From: Pelomonas paludis
GTDB taxonomy: Bacteria > Pseudomonadota > Gammaproteobacteria > Burkholderiales > Burkholderiaceae_C
DNA: 64,000 bases
Assembly (NCBI RefSeq): GCF_039872745.1
Contig: NZ_JBDPZD010000002.1
Span: 434,001 to 498,000, forward strand
Direction of reading: 5' to 3'
Of the stretch, positions 1 to 8,605 are shown piece by piece. The notes below the pieces were generated by a model, which was not told the origin of the DNA, ran no database searches, and worked only from the letters and a program-made list of their open reading frames with translations. Both the position numbers and the translations under genes were made by a program. The stretch's first letter is position 1. Every line of letters starts with the position of its first letter.

Positions 1-540
1 AGCCAGTTCGCCGCCGCCTCGGGCTACTCCTGCGAGGGTGCGGGCACGGCCTTCATGCCCTACCTGCTGAGCACGCTCGATACCATCGCCTGGCGCTACA
101 ACATCCCCGAAGCGTTCTATCCCGAAGCGCTGATTCCCGGACGGCGCGAGATCGGCACGCGCGCCGGCCTGAACCTGTGGGGCAACGTCTATCCGCGCGG
201 CGGCTTCCTACACCAGACCGACGACCACAAGAGCGGCGCCGTGGTCGCGCAGCGCGCGGGCGACATCGTGACGCGCCGCAACCAGATTCACGTGTACCAG
301 CCCCTGCTGGCCAACGCCCGTGACGGCTACTGGCCGGCCGGCGCGCTGATGGAGACCGACGCCTCGACGGGCAAGTGGCAGGAGCTGACGCCCACGCTCT
401 CGAACAGTTGCGTGGTCTTCCCGCACAGCCGCACCCGCGTGCAGGCCCAGCAAGGCGACTACGCCTGGGCCTTGTGGCGGCCGTACTCCTGCTGCCGGCG
501 CCGTGGCCAGGTCTTCCTCGGCAGCGTCGATTTCATGTGA
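1..540 (+). CDS. ICE conjugation protein, TraU-like (TIGR03756/PFL_4710 family), 5' truncated by window
   Basis: The frame is open from base 1, so the start lies upstream and only the last 179 residues are visible. The sequence has spaced cysteines (for example Cys-11 of the visible part and the Cys-Cys pair near the end), fitting an exported TraU-like protein of the F-type mating-pair apparatus. Family assignment rests on residue recall and on the next gene, which normally follows it in clc/PFGI-1-type ICEs. It is probably periplasmic and needed for DNA transfer. The next start codon is 10 bases after its stop, so the two are likely co-transcribed. Confidence 0.75.
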   Translation, partial: SQFAAASGYSCEGAGTAFMPYLLSTLDTIAWRYNIPEAFYPEALIPGRREIGTRAGLNLWGNVYPRGGFLHQTDDHKSGAVVAQRAGDIVTRRNQIHVYQPLLANARDGYWPAGALMETDASTGKWQELTPTLSNSCVVFPHSRTRVQAQQGDYAWALWRPYSCCRRRGQVFLGSVDFM

Positions 541-550
541 GGAACCCACG

Positions 551-1957
551 ATGAACGCCTCCCTCCCTGACTTCCTGCGCCGCGCGAAGTCGCACCTGCG
601 GGCCACGCTGCTCGTGGCGACCATCACGATGGCCGTCGGCGCCGCCTGGGCGCAGACCCGCATCGACCCCAATGGCGTAAACGTCAGCGGCAGCGTGATC
701 GGCGACGACGTGCTCTACAGCATCGGCGGCGGTCGGGCCGTGTCCATGGGCGGTGCGGGGAACATGCAGAGCATCGGTGTCGGCATCGGCTGGAACAGCA
801 ACCTCATCTGCGGCGACATGAGCATCACCACGACGCTGCAGAACCAGTTGAACGGCATCACCAACGGCTTCCAGACGATCATGTCGAACGTGATCCAGAA
901 CGCCACCGCTGCGGTGGCGTCGCTGCCGGCGCTGATCATCCAGCGCGCAGATCCCGGGCTCTACAACCTGCTCACCAACGGCATCCTGCAGGCGCGGCTG
1001 GACTTTGACCGCTCCAAGATGACCTGCCGTGCGATCGCCGAGCGGATGGCCGACATGGCTGGCGGCCAAGCCGGCTGGAACCAGCTCGCCGAGGGCCTCG
1101 CGCTGCGCGATGCGGTCGCCAGCACCGATGCCGTATCCGCCATCGAGCAGGCCGAGACCAACCGGGGCAACAACGGCGTGCCCTGGGTTGGCGGCAGCAA
1201 TGCCGGCGGCAACGGCCAAAGCTCGATCAAGGTGGTGGGCGACGTGACCCGTGTGGGCTACAACCTGCTCAACGGCCGCAGCGTCGGCGATACGTCGCCG
1301 ATTGCGTCCAGCGCCTGCGGCAACCGCCTGACCTGCCAGACTTGGCCATCGCCGCAGGCGGCCTCGGCCTGGGCGATCCGCGTGCTGGGCGAGCGTGAGC
1401 AGCGCACCTGCGAGAGCTGCACCAAGACGCAGACCACCCCAGGCGTCGGGCTCACGCCGATGATCCAGGAAGAGTACGAAACCAAGCTGCAGGCGCTGCA
1501 AGAGCTGGTGACAGGGGCGCGGCCGACGACGCCGGCCCATCTCGAAGCCGCCGGCAGCAGCTCGCTGCCGATCACCCGTGGCGTGATCGAAGCGCTACGC
1601 GACGAGCCCGATCAGGACGTGCTGGGCCGGCGTCTCGCATCCGAGGCCGCACTGTCGAGCGTGCTGGAAAAAGCCTTGCTGCTGCAGCGCACGCTGCTGA
1701 CGGGCAAGAAGGAGCCCAACGTCGCCGCCAACGAGCTGGCCGTGCAGGCGGTCGATCAGGAGAACGCCGCGCTGGAGCAAGAGATCAACAACCTCAAGAC
1801 CGAGCTGGAGCTGCGGCGCACGTTGGCCGGCAACTCGGCGATGGCGATCATCCAGCGCCACAGCACCCGCGCCGCCGGCTCGCGCGGCGTCTTCGAGGGC
1901 GACACCACGCGCGACCGTCTGCGGGAAGTCCAGAAACCGCGGAGCGGTACGCCATGA
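551..1957 (+). CDS. ICE conjugation protein, TIGR03755/PFL_4711 family
   Basis: This 468-residue protein starts with a basic N-terminus and a hydrophobic stretch (about residues 17-34, ending AAWAQ), a likely Sec signal peptide. The start at 551 is chosen over an upstream in-frame codon because a GAGG sits 7 bases before it and the signal peptide follows directly. Residues 40-70 are glycine-rich, paired cysteines occur in the middle, and the C-terminal 100 residues look helical or coiled-coil. It belongs to the conserved exported proteins encoded between TraU-like and TraG_N genes in this ICE class. Its exact role in mating-pair formation is not known to me. Confidence 0.8.
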   Translation: MNASLPDFLRRAKSHLRATLLVATITMAVGAAWAQTRIDPNGVNVSGSVIGDDVLYSIGGGRAVSMGGAGNMQSIGVGIGWNSNLICGDMSITTTLQNQLNGITNGFQTIMSNVIQNATAAVASLPALIIQRADPGLYNLLTNGILQARLDFDRSKMTCRAIAERMADMAGGQAGWNQLAEGLALRDAVASTDAVSAIEQAETNRGNNGVPWVGGSNAGGNGQSSIKVVGDVTRVGYNLLNGRSVGDTSPIASSACGNRLTCQTWPSPQAASAWAIRVLGEREQRTCESCTKTQTTPGVGLTPMIQEEYETKLQALQELVTGARPTTPAHLEAAGSSSLPITRGVIEALRDEPDQDVLGRRLASEAALSSVLEKALLLQRTLLTGKKEPNVAANELAVQAVDQENAALEQEINNLKTELELRRTLAGNSAMAIIQRHSTRAAGSRGVFEGDTTRDRLREVQKPRSGTP

Positions 1958-2307
1958 GCCGGCTGGCCTGGCTGCGGCTGCCATGGCTGTTCAACCGCCG
2001 CGTCGGCGTGGCGCTGCTGTGGACCTTGCTGGTGGTGGCCGCGGCGACGGTGGTGAACATCGCGGGCATCCACGTGGTCGGCGGCGTCGAGGGCTGGCAG
2101 CACTGGCTGCAGGCGCACGCTGGCCACTTCTTCGTGTGGCGGCTGTGCCTCTACGGAGCGACGGCTTACGGCTGGTGGTGGATGCGTCGGCGCCTGTTGC
2201 GGCGGGAGCCCTCCCGCGAGACGCATCAGCGCCTGCTGCGCACGGAGATCGCGGCCGTGACAGCCCTCGTGCTGCTGGAAGGCAGCCAGTTGCTGCGGCA
2301 CGGCTGA
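1954..2307 (+). CDS. Small ICE membrane protein of unknown function
   Basis: The 117-residue product starts in an ATGA overlap with the stop of the preceding gene, implying translational coupling. It has a hydrophobic segment near residues 17-40, a second near 60-75, a basic WWWMRRRLLRR patch and a final hydrophobic stretch, so it is probably an inner-membrane protein. A small membrane protein occupies this place in related elements, between the TIGR03755 and TraG_N genes. I recognise no named domain. Confidence 0.7.
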   Translation: MSRLAWLRLPWLFNRRVGVALLWTLLVVAAATVVNIAGIHVVGGVEGWQHWLQAHAGHFFVWRLCLYGATAYGWWWMRRRLLRREPSRETHQRLLRTEIAAVTALVLLEGSQLLRHG

Positions 2308-2322
2308 GACCGGGAGACGGGC

Positions 2323-3846
2323 ATGACGCTCTACACCACGGATTATCTGGAGTATTACCTGACCCTGGTGGCTTGGGTGGTCAACAACGGCATCTGGAGC
2401 ATCCTCGTGGCCAGCGGCGTGTTCGCGCTGCCGTTCGTGGCCATCGTGATCCAGGAATGGCTCAAGGCCCGCAGCGAAGGCGCGGACGAAGGCAACAAGG
2501 GCGTGCTGTCGTCGATGCGCATCGAGAACCGGGTGTGGGTGGCGATCGTGGTCATCCTGTTCGCCGGCATCCCGTTCATCCCGGTGGATCTCGCCACGAT
2601 CAAGTTCGACACCACGCGCTCCGCGCAATGCCAGGTCAACGTCCCGCTGCCCAACGACACGGGCTGGTCCAACGTCTACACGGCGCTCAACGATCAGAGC
2701 GCGCTGGTGCCGGTGTGGTGGTTCTTCATGCATGCGCTGTCGAAAGCCGTGACGGGCGCCGCGGTGGCGGCGATTCCCTGCGGCACGGACCTGCGTCAGA
2801 TCCGCATGGATGTCGATGCCACGCGCATCGACGATCCGGTGCTGGCACAGGAGGTCGCCGATTTCACGCACGACTGCTACGGGCCGTCGCGCGCCAAGCT
2901 GTTCATGAACCGACCGACGCTTTCCGACGAGCAGATGAACGACGTCACCTGGATCGGGTCAAGTTACTTCCTCGACACGCCCGGCTTCTATGACACCTAT
3001 CGCTCCAAGACCCCACGCACGGCCTGGCCCTACGACGCGACCCGCGATGCAGGGCTGGCACAGGTGGACAGCGGCGGCGGCTATCCGTCCTGCCGACAGT
3101 GGTGGGCCGATGGCGGCCAGGGACTGCGCAGCCGGCTGTTGGCACAGGTGGACCCGGATCTGCTGTCGCGCATCGGCCGCTGGGCAGGTTTCCTGTCGCA
3201 GAGCGAAGTGGACGACTCGGTGATCCGCGCCGTGGTGTCACCGCGACAGCAGAAGATGAACCAGGGCGCGGTCTACACCGACTACGGTGGGCAGATCGAC
3301 AAGACCTTGCCGAACATCGTCACGCGCGGCGCGAGCGACCTGGGGTTGACCGTGGGCTCGCTGGGCTTCTTTCCGGCGATGGATGTGGTGCGCCAGGCGC
3401 TGCCGATGGTGCTGACGATGCTCAAGATGGCGCTCGTCATCTGCATCCCGCTGGTGCTGCTGATCGGCACCTACGACCTGAAGACGGTGGTGACGGTGAG
3501 CTGCGTTCAGTTCGCGCTGTTCTTCGTGGACTTCTGGTTCCAGCTCGCGCGCTGGATCGACAGCACGATCCTGGATGCGCTCTACGGCTGGGGGTTTGGC
3601 GCGGACAGGCCGCACACGAACTTCGACCCGCTGATCGGCTTGAACAACGCCTTTGGCGACATGTTGCTCAACTTCGTCATGGCGATGATGTTCATCGTGC
3701 TGCCGACGTTTTGGGTGATGGCATTGGCTTGGGCAGGCGTGCGCACGGGAAATATCGTGCAGGGGTTGTCCACCGCCACCTCGGACGCCAAGGGCGCTGG
3801 GGGGCGTGGCGCTGGTATGGCAATGAGCGCCGTATCGAAGAAGTGA
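2323..3846 (+). CDS. Conjugal transfer protein with TraG N-terminal domain
   Basis: The 507-residue protein has membrane segments near residues 12-45 and 67-87 and a cluster near the C-terminus (about 345-420 and 445-480). Between them is a large, probably periplasmic, region. This layout matches TraG_N (PF07916) proteins, which in F-like systems act in mating-pair stabilisation and pilus assembly. The gene begins 15 bases after the small membrane protein and ends the visible transfer operon, being followed by a convergent gene. It is shorter than F-plasmid TraG, as usual for ICE versions that lack the entry-exclusion C-terminal part. Confidence 0.83.
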   Translation: MTLYTTDYLEYYLTLVAWVVNNGIWSILVASGVFALPFVAIVIQEWLKARSEGADEGNKGVLSSMRIENRVWVAIVVILFAGIPFIPVDLATIKFDTTRSAQCQVNVPLPNDTGWSNVYTALNDQSALVPVWWFFMHALSKAVTGAAVAAIPCGTDLRQIRMDVDATRIDDPVLAQEVADFTHDCYGPSRAKLFMNRPTLSDEQMNDVTWIGSSYFLDTPGFYDTYRSKTPRTAWPYDATRDAGLAQVDSGGGYPSCRQWWADGGQGLRSRLLAQVDPDLLSRIGRWAGFLSQSEVDDSVIRAVVSPRQQKMNQGAVYTDYGGQIDKTLPNIVTRGASDLGLTVGSLGFFPAMDVVRQALPMVLTMLKMALVICIPLVLLIGTYDLKTVVTVSCVQFALFFVDFWFQLARWIDSTILDALYGWGFGADRPHTNFDPLIGLNNAFGDMLLNFVMAMMFIVLPTFWVMALAWAGVRTGNIVQGLSTATSDAKGAGGRGAGMAMSAVSKK

Positions 3847-3853
3847 CCGCCGT

Positions 3854-4225
3854 TCAGTCGTCGTCGGTCACATGCGGGTCGATGCGCCAGTCGCTCTTGT
3901 CATAAAGCCCGAAGCCGTTGGGACCTTCCCTCCACTCGGGTTGCGGTTCCTCTTGATCAGGGTCGTCGTGCTGCACGAGCCATGCAGCAGTCACCGCAAA
4001 GGCAAGCAGCAGGGCCAGCCAGAACGCGGAGTAGAGCAGCGCACCGAGCACGGCGAGCTTGATGATCCAGAGCACCGCCGTGGTCGCGCCCGCAGGCACC
4101 CCGCGCGCCACCAGCCAGCCGGCGACACGCTGCTCGCGGCGCAGGTATCCACGCCAGGCACGGGCAGCCCCCCGGCCCAGCCGGTGGCTCCAGCGCCCGT
4201 TGTGCGTGTTGGTGGTCATGCTCAT
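3854..4225 (-). CDS. DUF3742 family ICE protein
   Basis: The 123-residue protein has a basic N-terminal part rich in Arg and Trp (RLGRGAARAWRGYLRREQ), a hydrophobic core around residues 47-85 that could form two membrane passes, and an acidic C-terminal tail. This pattern matches the DUF3742 family found beside traG in clc/PFGI-1-type elements. It is convergent with the TraG_N gene, with only 7 bases between them. Function is unknown. The 225 bases from its start to the AbiEi start hold the promoters of both divergent units. Confidence 0.8.
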   Translation of the reverse strand: MSMTTNTHNGRWSHRLGRGAARAWRGYLRREQRVAGWLVARGVPAGATTAVLWIIKLAVLGALLYSAFWLALLLAFAVTAAWLVQHDDPDQEEPQPEWREGPNGFGLYDKSDWRIDPHVTDDD

Positions 4226-4353
4226 GTGCCTCGGTTTCAGTGGTGGTGCCTCACCTCAGGAGCGGCCGGTTGTGGCTTGCCCTCCAGCATAGACCGCGAT
4301 CAGGAGGGCGGGTTGCGGCTGGCAGAGCCGGGTCGGCTTGGGTCGCAGGGCGA

Positions 4354-4383
4354 TTAGATTCTGCATTAGAACTCAAATATGAT
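4354..4383 (+). promoter_or_regulatory. Candidate abiE promoter
   Basis: An AT-rich island in otherwise GC-rich DNA contains TTAGAT (4354-4359) and TATGAT (4378-4383) with 18 bases between them. It would place a transcript start about 60 bases before the AbiEi start codon and upstream of the palindrome at 4436. This is a sequence-based guess only. Confidence 0.4.
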
Positions 4384-4435
4384 GCTACTTTCCATGCGCG
4401 CTCTTGCGATGGTTCTAGGGATTGATTGGATTTCG

Positions 4436-4451
4436 TGCTATTTTTATAGCA
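4436..4451. promoter_or_regulatory. Perfect inverted repeat at the AbiEi start codon, candidate autoregulatory operator
   Basis: TGCTAT-TTTT-ATAGCA is a perfect 6-bp inverted repeat with a 4-base centre, and its last base is the A of the AbiEi ATG. AbiEi antitoxins of studied systems bind inverted repeats in their own promoters and repress the operon. The position here would let a bound repressor block either initiation or elongation. There is no clear Shine-Dalgarno sequence before the ATG. Confidence 0.5.
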
Positions 4452-5209
4452 TGGATGGAAATTTTAGGCATCAGATAATCAAGCGACTGCAGGCGGGGCT
4501 CCCCCGCGGGGCGCCGTTCGACCTTGCCACCCTGAGCCAGTTCGGGGTGTCGCCACAGCTCGCCGCCCACTATGCCGACGGTGGGTGGCTCGTGCGCCTG
4601 GCCCATGGCGTCTATGCCTTCCCGAACGATGAGTTCGGGGTCTACGGTGCGCTGAAGTTCCTGCAACAGCGCGTGCCCGGCCTGCACGTCGGCGGCAAGA
4701 GCGCCCTGGCCCTGCAGGGTGTGCGGCACAACCTGGGCAGCCGGGAGACGCTGGTGCTATGGGGCGACGGTCGTTTCGCGTTGCCGGCCTGGTTCACCTC
4801 GCGCTTTCCGGCCCGCTACGTCCACGCCCGCCTGTTCGATTGGCCGGACACGGCGCTGGCCAGCAAGACCCTGACCACGCCGCCTGGCCTGCCCGAGGAT
4901 CTGAGGGTGGCAGCCCCCGAGCGTGCCGTTCTGGAGCTGCTGTACGAAGCCGGCGTCAAGCAGGGCCTCGAAGAGGCCCGCAACATCTTTGATGGACTGC
5001 GTTCCCCCCGCAAGGACTTGCTCGGGCAACTGCTGTCCTGCTGCGCCAGCGTGAAGGCCGTGCGCCTGTTCCTCACCTGGGCGCGCGAGTCCAGCATCGT
5101 GGATGTCGATGCCCTGCTGGAGCAGTACCCGGTTCGCACCGGCAGCAACACGCGCTGGATGAGCCGGCTCGATGACGGCACCTTGCTGAGCCTGAGACCT
5201 CATGGATAA
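4451..5209 (+). CDS. abiEi: AbiEi-type antitoxin (type IV toxin-antitoxin, winged-helix)
   Basis: The 252-residue protein has an N-terminal region like AbiEi winged-helix domains, with the typical LVRLAHGVYAFP signature near residues 45-57, followed by a larger C-terminal antitoxin domain. It should repress its own operon and counteract the AbiEii toxin. The start at 4451 is preferred to one at 4379 because the extra 24 residues look unlike the family and cover a promoter-like AT-rich stretch. It overlaps abiEii by 8 bases. The pair is cargo between transfer and relaxase genes and may stabilise the ICE and block phages. Confidence 0.85.
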   Translation: MDGNFRHQIIKRLQAGLPRGAPFDLATLSQFGVSPQLAAHYADGGWLVRLAHGVYAFPNDEFGVYGALKFLQQRVPGLHVGGKSALALQGVRHNLGSRETLVLWGDGRFALPAWFTSRFPARYVHARLFDWPDTALASKTLTTPPGLPEDLRVAAPERAVLELLYEAGVKQGLEEARNIFDGLRSPRKDLLGQLLSCCASVKAVRLFLTWARESSIVDVDALLEQYPVRTGSNTRWMSRLDDGTLLSLRPHG

Positions 5210-6122
5210 GACCTACGCGGACACCGTTCGCCTGCTGCTGGCCGTCGCGCCCGATGTTTTCGCGAATGGCATCTTCGCCATGAAGGGCGGCACGGCCATC
5301 AATCTCTTCGTGCAGGACATGCCACGCCTGTCGGTGGACATCGACGTGGTGTACCTCCCGTGGCAGACGCCGCGCGACGAAGCGCTGCAAGCCATCAACC
5401 AGGAGCTGGCCGCCATCGCCACGCGCGTTGCACCACTGGGTGTGCAGACACGCCTGGTTCGCGCCAAGGACCTGGGGGACACCAAGCTGATCGTCGAGAA
5501 CGACGTCGGCCAAGTGAAGGTCGAGGTCAATGTCGTGTTCCGTGGCAGCGTGCTGCCCGTCGAGCGACGACCACTGAGCGCCAAGACCCGCGATCTGTTC
5601 GGCGTCGAGTTCGAGCTGCCGATCCTGGCGCCGGATGAACTGTACGCCAGCAAGCTGGTGGCTGCGCTGGATCGACAGCATCCGCGCGATCTGTTCGACG
5701 TGTGGCAGCTCTACGAATCGGGCGGCATCAGCGATGGCATGGTCGAGTGCTTCGTGGTCTACCTGGCCGGGCACAACCGGCCGCCCCACGAAGTGCTGTT
5801 CGGCAACGACAAGGACATCGCCGGCGAGTACGAACGGGCCTTTGTCGGTATGGCCGAAGTGGACTGCCCCTTGGACACGCTGCTGGACGCTCGCGCGCAG
5901 TTGCGACGCGAGTTGCAGCAACGGCTGACGAAGGCGCACAGGCGGTTCCTGAGCGGCCTGGTACGCGCAGAACCGGACTGGTCGCTGGTGCAATGCCAGC
6001 ACGCTGCGCAACTGCCGGCACTGCGCTGGAAGCTCAACAACCTGGAGACCTTTCGCAAGAAGCGCCCCAAGGACTTCGCCGCGCAAGCCGCTGCGCTCGA
6101 TGCCGGCCTGGGCCAGATCTGA
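5202..6122 (+). CDS. abiEii: AbiEii nucleotidyltransferase toxin
   Basis: The 306-residue protein carries the nucleotidyltransferase core of AbiEii/AbiGii toxins (PF08843): KGGTAINLF at residues 28-36 and the metal-binding S-V-D-I-D at 44-48, then the conserved LAPDELYASKLVAALDRQHPRD block near 145-165. Characterised AbiEii proteins transfer nucleotides and arrest growth, giving abortive infection when phage attack upsets the antitoxin. Its ATG lies 8 bases inside the antitoxin gene, keeping synthesis coupled. The catalytic residues look intact, so the toxin is probably active. Confidence 0.87.
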   Translation: MDKTYADTVRLLLAVAPDVFANGIFAMKGGTAINLFVQDMPRLSVDIDVVYLPWQTPRDEALQAINQELAAIATRVAPLGVQTRLVRAKDLGDTKLIVENDVGQVKVEVNVVFRGSVLPVERRPLSAKTRDLFGVEFELPILAPDELYASKLVAALDRQHPRDLFDVWQLYESGGISDGMVECFVVYLAGHNRPPHEVLFGNDKDIAGEYERAFVGMAEVDCPLDTLLDARAQLRRELQQRLTKAHRRFLSGLVRAEPDWSLVQCQHAAQLPALRWKLNNLETFRKKRPKDFAAQAAALDAGLGQI

Positions 6123-6326
6123 CGCGGCGACAGCAGTATTCCCGGCTTGCCGGGGTTGCCCCATGCCGCATTGATTGCGGCACGCGACACGCGCTGCCCC
6201 TATACCCAAAGGCTTCCGAAAAGGCCGCAAGGGCTGGGAAGGGGCAAGGGAATGGGGCCAAGGGGAAAGGCCCTACCCGAAAAGGCCAAAAGGCACCCCT
6301 GAGCAGCCCCTCATCCGAGGTTCGCC
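6123..6326. other. Intergenic region before the relaxase with hairpin, direct repeats and purine-rich tract (candidate oriT)
   Basis: The 204 bases contain a perfect inverted repeat TGCCGCA-TTGAT-TGCGGCA at 6164-6182 and an 11-bp direct repeat CCGAAAAGGCC at 6216-6226 and 6277-6287. A strongly purine-rich tract (6228-6270) lies between the repeats. In ICEclc-type elements a transfer origin lies close to the relaxase gene, so this is a reasonable oriT candidate. The hairpin has no T-run, so it is not a standard terminator. No nick-site consensus could be recognised by eye. Confidence 0.35.
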
Positions 6327-8174
6327 ATGCTCTCGCTGTTTCGCAAACGGATGCTGCCGGCCTCCGGCGCACCATCCACTCCCTCCATCGAGACACCCAA
6401 AGGGCTGACGCGGCCCGAGTCGGCCGCATCGCTGCTGGCCACGCCGCGTCGGCAGAAACTGCTGGAACACATCTGGCAGCGCACATCGCTCTCGCGCCGA
6501 CAGTTCGCCACGCTTTACCTCGCCCCACTTGAGCGCTACGCCGAGCTGGTCCAGCAGTTCCCGGCCTCCGAAAGCCACCACCACGCCTATCCGGGCGGCA
6601 TGCTGGACCACGGCCTGGAGATCGTCGCCTATGCGCTGAAATTGCGGCAGTCATACCTGCTGCCTGCGGGCGTCACGCCGGAGGCACAGGCGGCCCAGGC
6701 CGAAGCCTGGACCGCAGGCACAGCTTACGCGGCCCTGCTGCACGACATCGGCAAGATTGCGGTCGATCTGCACGTCGAGCATGCCGACGGCAGCGTCTGG
6801 CATCCCTGGCACGGCCCACTGCGAAAACCCTACCGCTTCCGTTACCGAAAGGAGCGTGAGTACCGCCTGCACAGCGCCGCCACCGGGCTGCTCTACGCGC
6901 GCCTTCTCGATCGGGACATCTTCGACTGGCTCAGCGGCTATCCCGACCTCTGGACCGCGCTGCTGTACGTGCTGGCCGGCCAGTACGAGCACGCCGGCAC
7001 GCTCGGCGAGCTGGTCGTGCAGGCCGACCAGGCATCGGTCGCCCAGGAACTCGGCGGCGATCCCAGCAAGGCGCTGGCGGCGCCCAAGCATGCGCTGCAA
7101 CGCAAATTGCTCGACGGCCTGCGCTATCTGCTCAAGGAAGAGTTCAAGCTGAACCAGCCCCAGGCTTCGGACGGCTGGCTGACCCAGGACGCGCTCTGGC
7201 TGGTGAGCAAGACCGTCTCCGACAAACTGCGCGCACATCTGCTGTCGCAGGGTATCGATGGCATTCCGTCGAGCAATACGGCGGTGTTCAACGTGCTGCA
7301 GGATCACGGCATCGTGCAACCAACGCCGGATGGCAAGGCGATCTGGAAGGCTGCCGTCACCAGCGACGCCGGCTGGTCACACGCCTTCACCTTCCTGAAA
7401 CTCTCGCCGGCGATGATCTGGGATGCCGCCGACCGGCCGGCGCCGTTCGCAGGCCGTGTGCAGGTCGAAGAGGAACAAGCGGAGCCGACGCCACAGGCGC
7501 CGGCGGTGGCCGATGGGCCGCGCGCGGAAGGCATCGAAGCGGCACCCGCGAGCACACCGCCGATGGCATGCGCTACCACAGACACCGGCGTGGCCGCGCT
7601 GCTCGACCTGCTGGGCGACACCGCTCCACCCACAGCACCGGAGATCCCAAGTTGCCCTGTTGCCGAGCCCGAGCCGGCCCCTTTGACCGTGCCACCGCCG
7701 CAGATGAGCCCCGCGCCTTCCCAGGATCGCGCGGAGCCCTCCGGGGCGCACTTCATGACCTGGCTGCGTCAGAGCATCCAGACGCGCAAGCTGATCATCA
7801 ACGACGCCAAGGCCCTGGTGCATACCGTCGCCGGCACGGCCTACCTCGTCAGCCCCGGCGTGTTCCAGCGCTATGCACAGGAGTACCTTCAAGTCGCCGC
7901 GCTGGCCAAGCAGGAGGAGCTGGAGGGGTGGCAGTGGGTGCAGAAGCGATTCGAGAAGCTGGGGCAGCACCGCAAGCAGCCCAGCGGGCTGAACATCTGG
8001 ACCTGCGAAGTCACAGGGCCGCGCAAGTCGCGCCGGCTGCACGGCTACCTGCTCGCCAGCCCGGATACGCTGTTCCAGGAGACGCCGCCAGACAACCCAT
8101 ACCTGCGGCTCCTCAACGAGGCCGCAAAGCGCGAAGATTCAGCCCTTGGGGGCAAGGACGCCGATCAGGCGTAG
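6327..8174 (+). CDS. traI: MobH-family conjugative relaxase (TraI_2 / TIGR03760)
   Basis: The 615-residue protein has the histidine-rich signature of MobH relaxases: a HHHAYPGGMLDHGLE block at residues 84-98 and the HD-type motif HDIGK at 139-143, both within an N-terminal TraI_2 domain (PF07514). A proline- and alanine-rich linker (about 380-460) leads to a C-terminal domain typical of ICE TraI proteins (PF07515). It should nick the transfer origin and pilot single-stranded DNA. The start has GAGG 8 bases upstream. It is preceded by a repeat-rich gap that could be its oriT. Confidence 0.88.
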   Translation: MLSLFRKRMLPASGAPSTPSIETPKGLTRPESAASLLATPRRQKLLEHIWQRTSLSRRQFATLYLAPLERYAELVQQFPASESHHHAYPGGMLDHGLEIVAYALKLRQSYLLPAGVTPEAQAAQAEAWTAGTAYAALLHDIGKIAVDLHVEHADGSVWHPWHGPLRKPYRFRYRKEREYRLHSAATGLLYARLLDRDIFDWLSGYPDLWTALLYVLAGQYEHAGTLGELVVQADQASVAQELGGDPSKALAAPKHALQRKLLDGLRYLLKEEFKLNQPQASDGWLTQDALWLVSKTVSDKLRAHLLSQGIDGIPSSNTAVFNVLQDHGIVQPTPDGKAIWKAAVTSDAGWSHAFTFLKLSPAMIWDAADRPAPFAGRVQVEEEQAEPTPQAPAVADGPRAEGIEAAPASTPPMACATTDTGVAALLDLLGDTAPPTAPEIPSCPVAEPEPAPLTVPPPQMSPAPSQDRAEPSGAHFMTWLRQSIQTRKLIINDAKALVHTVAGTAYLVSPGVFQRYAQEYLQVAALAKQEELEGWQWVQKRFEKLGQHRKQPSGLNIWTCEVTGPRKSRRLHGYLLASPDTLFQETPPDNPYLRLLNEAAKREDSALGGKDADQA

Positions 8175-8200
8175 GCATGCGGCCGCTGTGCGGGCCGGCT

Positions 8201-8500
8201 TCAATCCGCGGATGGGGCCGACTCTGCCAGCTTGGCTTCGGTCAGGGTCATCAAGTGGGCGGAACTGCATTTCAGCGCACGGGCAATCTTGAGGATGAGA
8301 GGGAGCGTCGGGACATGCTCGCCGCGCTCGATCTTGCCCATGTGCGACCGTTCGATGCCGGCCATGTGGGCCAGCGTTTCCTGAGCAATACCCTGGTTGG
8401 TTCTCTCTTCCCGCACGGCAGCCCCAAACGCGATGGCTGGTTCCGCTTCGTAGGTAGTGGTGCCGGTGGGGCGGCCCCTTTGGATCGAACGCTTTGGCAT
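8201..8500 (-). CDS. XRE-family helix-turn-helix regulator
   Basis: The 99-residue protein has a Cro/CI-type helix-turn-helix from about residue 26 to 85, with the typical run Q-E-T-L-A-H-M-A-G-I-E-R-S-H-M-G-K-I-E-R. The start at 8500 gives a normal family length; longer readings upstream run through promoter-like sequence. It is transcribed divergently from the LysR-like gene at 8606, and ends 27 bases from the convergent relaxase stop. Position suggests it controls itself and the neighbouring gene, and perhaps ICE excision or transfer, but no target is shown by the sequence beyond a repeated TTAAAC upstream. Confidence 0.82.
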   Translation of the reverse strand: MPKRSIQRGRPTGTTTYEAEPAIAFGAAVREERTNQGIAQETLAHMAGIERSHMGKIERGEHVPTLPLILKIARALKCSSAHLMTLTEAKLAESAPSAD

Positions 8501-8527
8501 TGCCAAGAGCGTCGAACACGGGCACGA

Positions 8528-8557
8528 TTTAAACCACGTTAAACTTAACTCATTCAA
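8528..8557 (-). promoter_or_regulatory. Candidate promoter of the XRE gene with repeated TTAAAC
   Basis: On the minus strand TTGAAT (complement of 8552-8557) and TTTAAA (8528-8533) are separated by 18 bases, giving a transcript start about 20 bases before the start codon. On the plus strand TTAAAC occurs twice (8529-8534 and 8539-8544) with 4 bases between, inside this promoter, a plausible binding site for the XRE protein itself. Confidence 0.45.
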
Positions 8558-8605
8558 CGATTTCGAGATCAGTTGCGACGAGTTCACCGCCTGGGGGAGC
8601 TGGAC

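Noticed and set aside
4379..4450. Longer AbiEi start at 4379
   Set aside because: The added 24 residues are unlike the family and overlap promoter-like AT-rich DNA and most of the palindrome.
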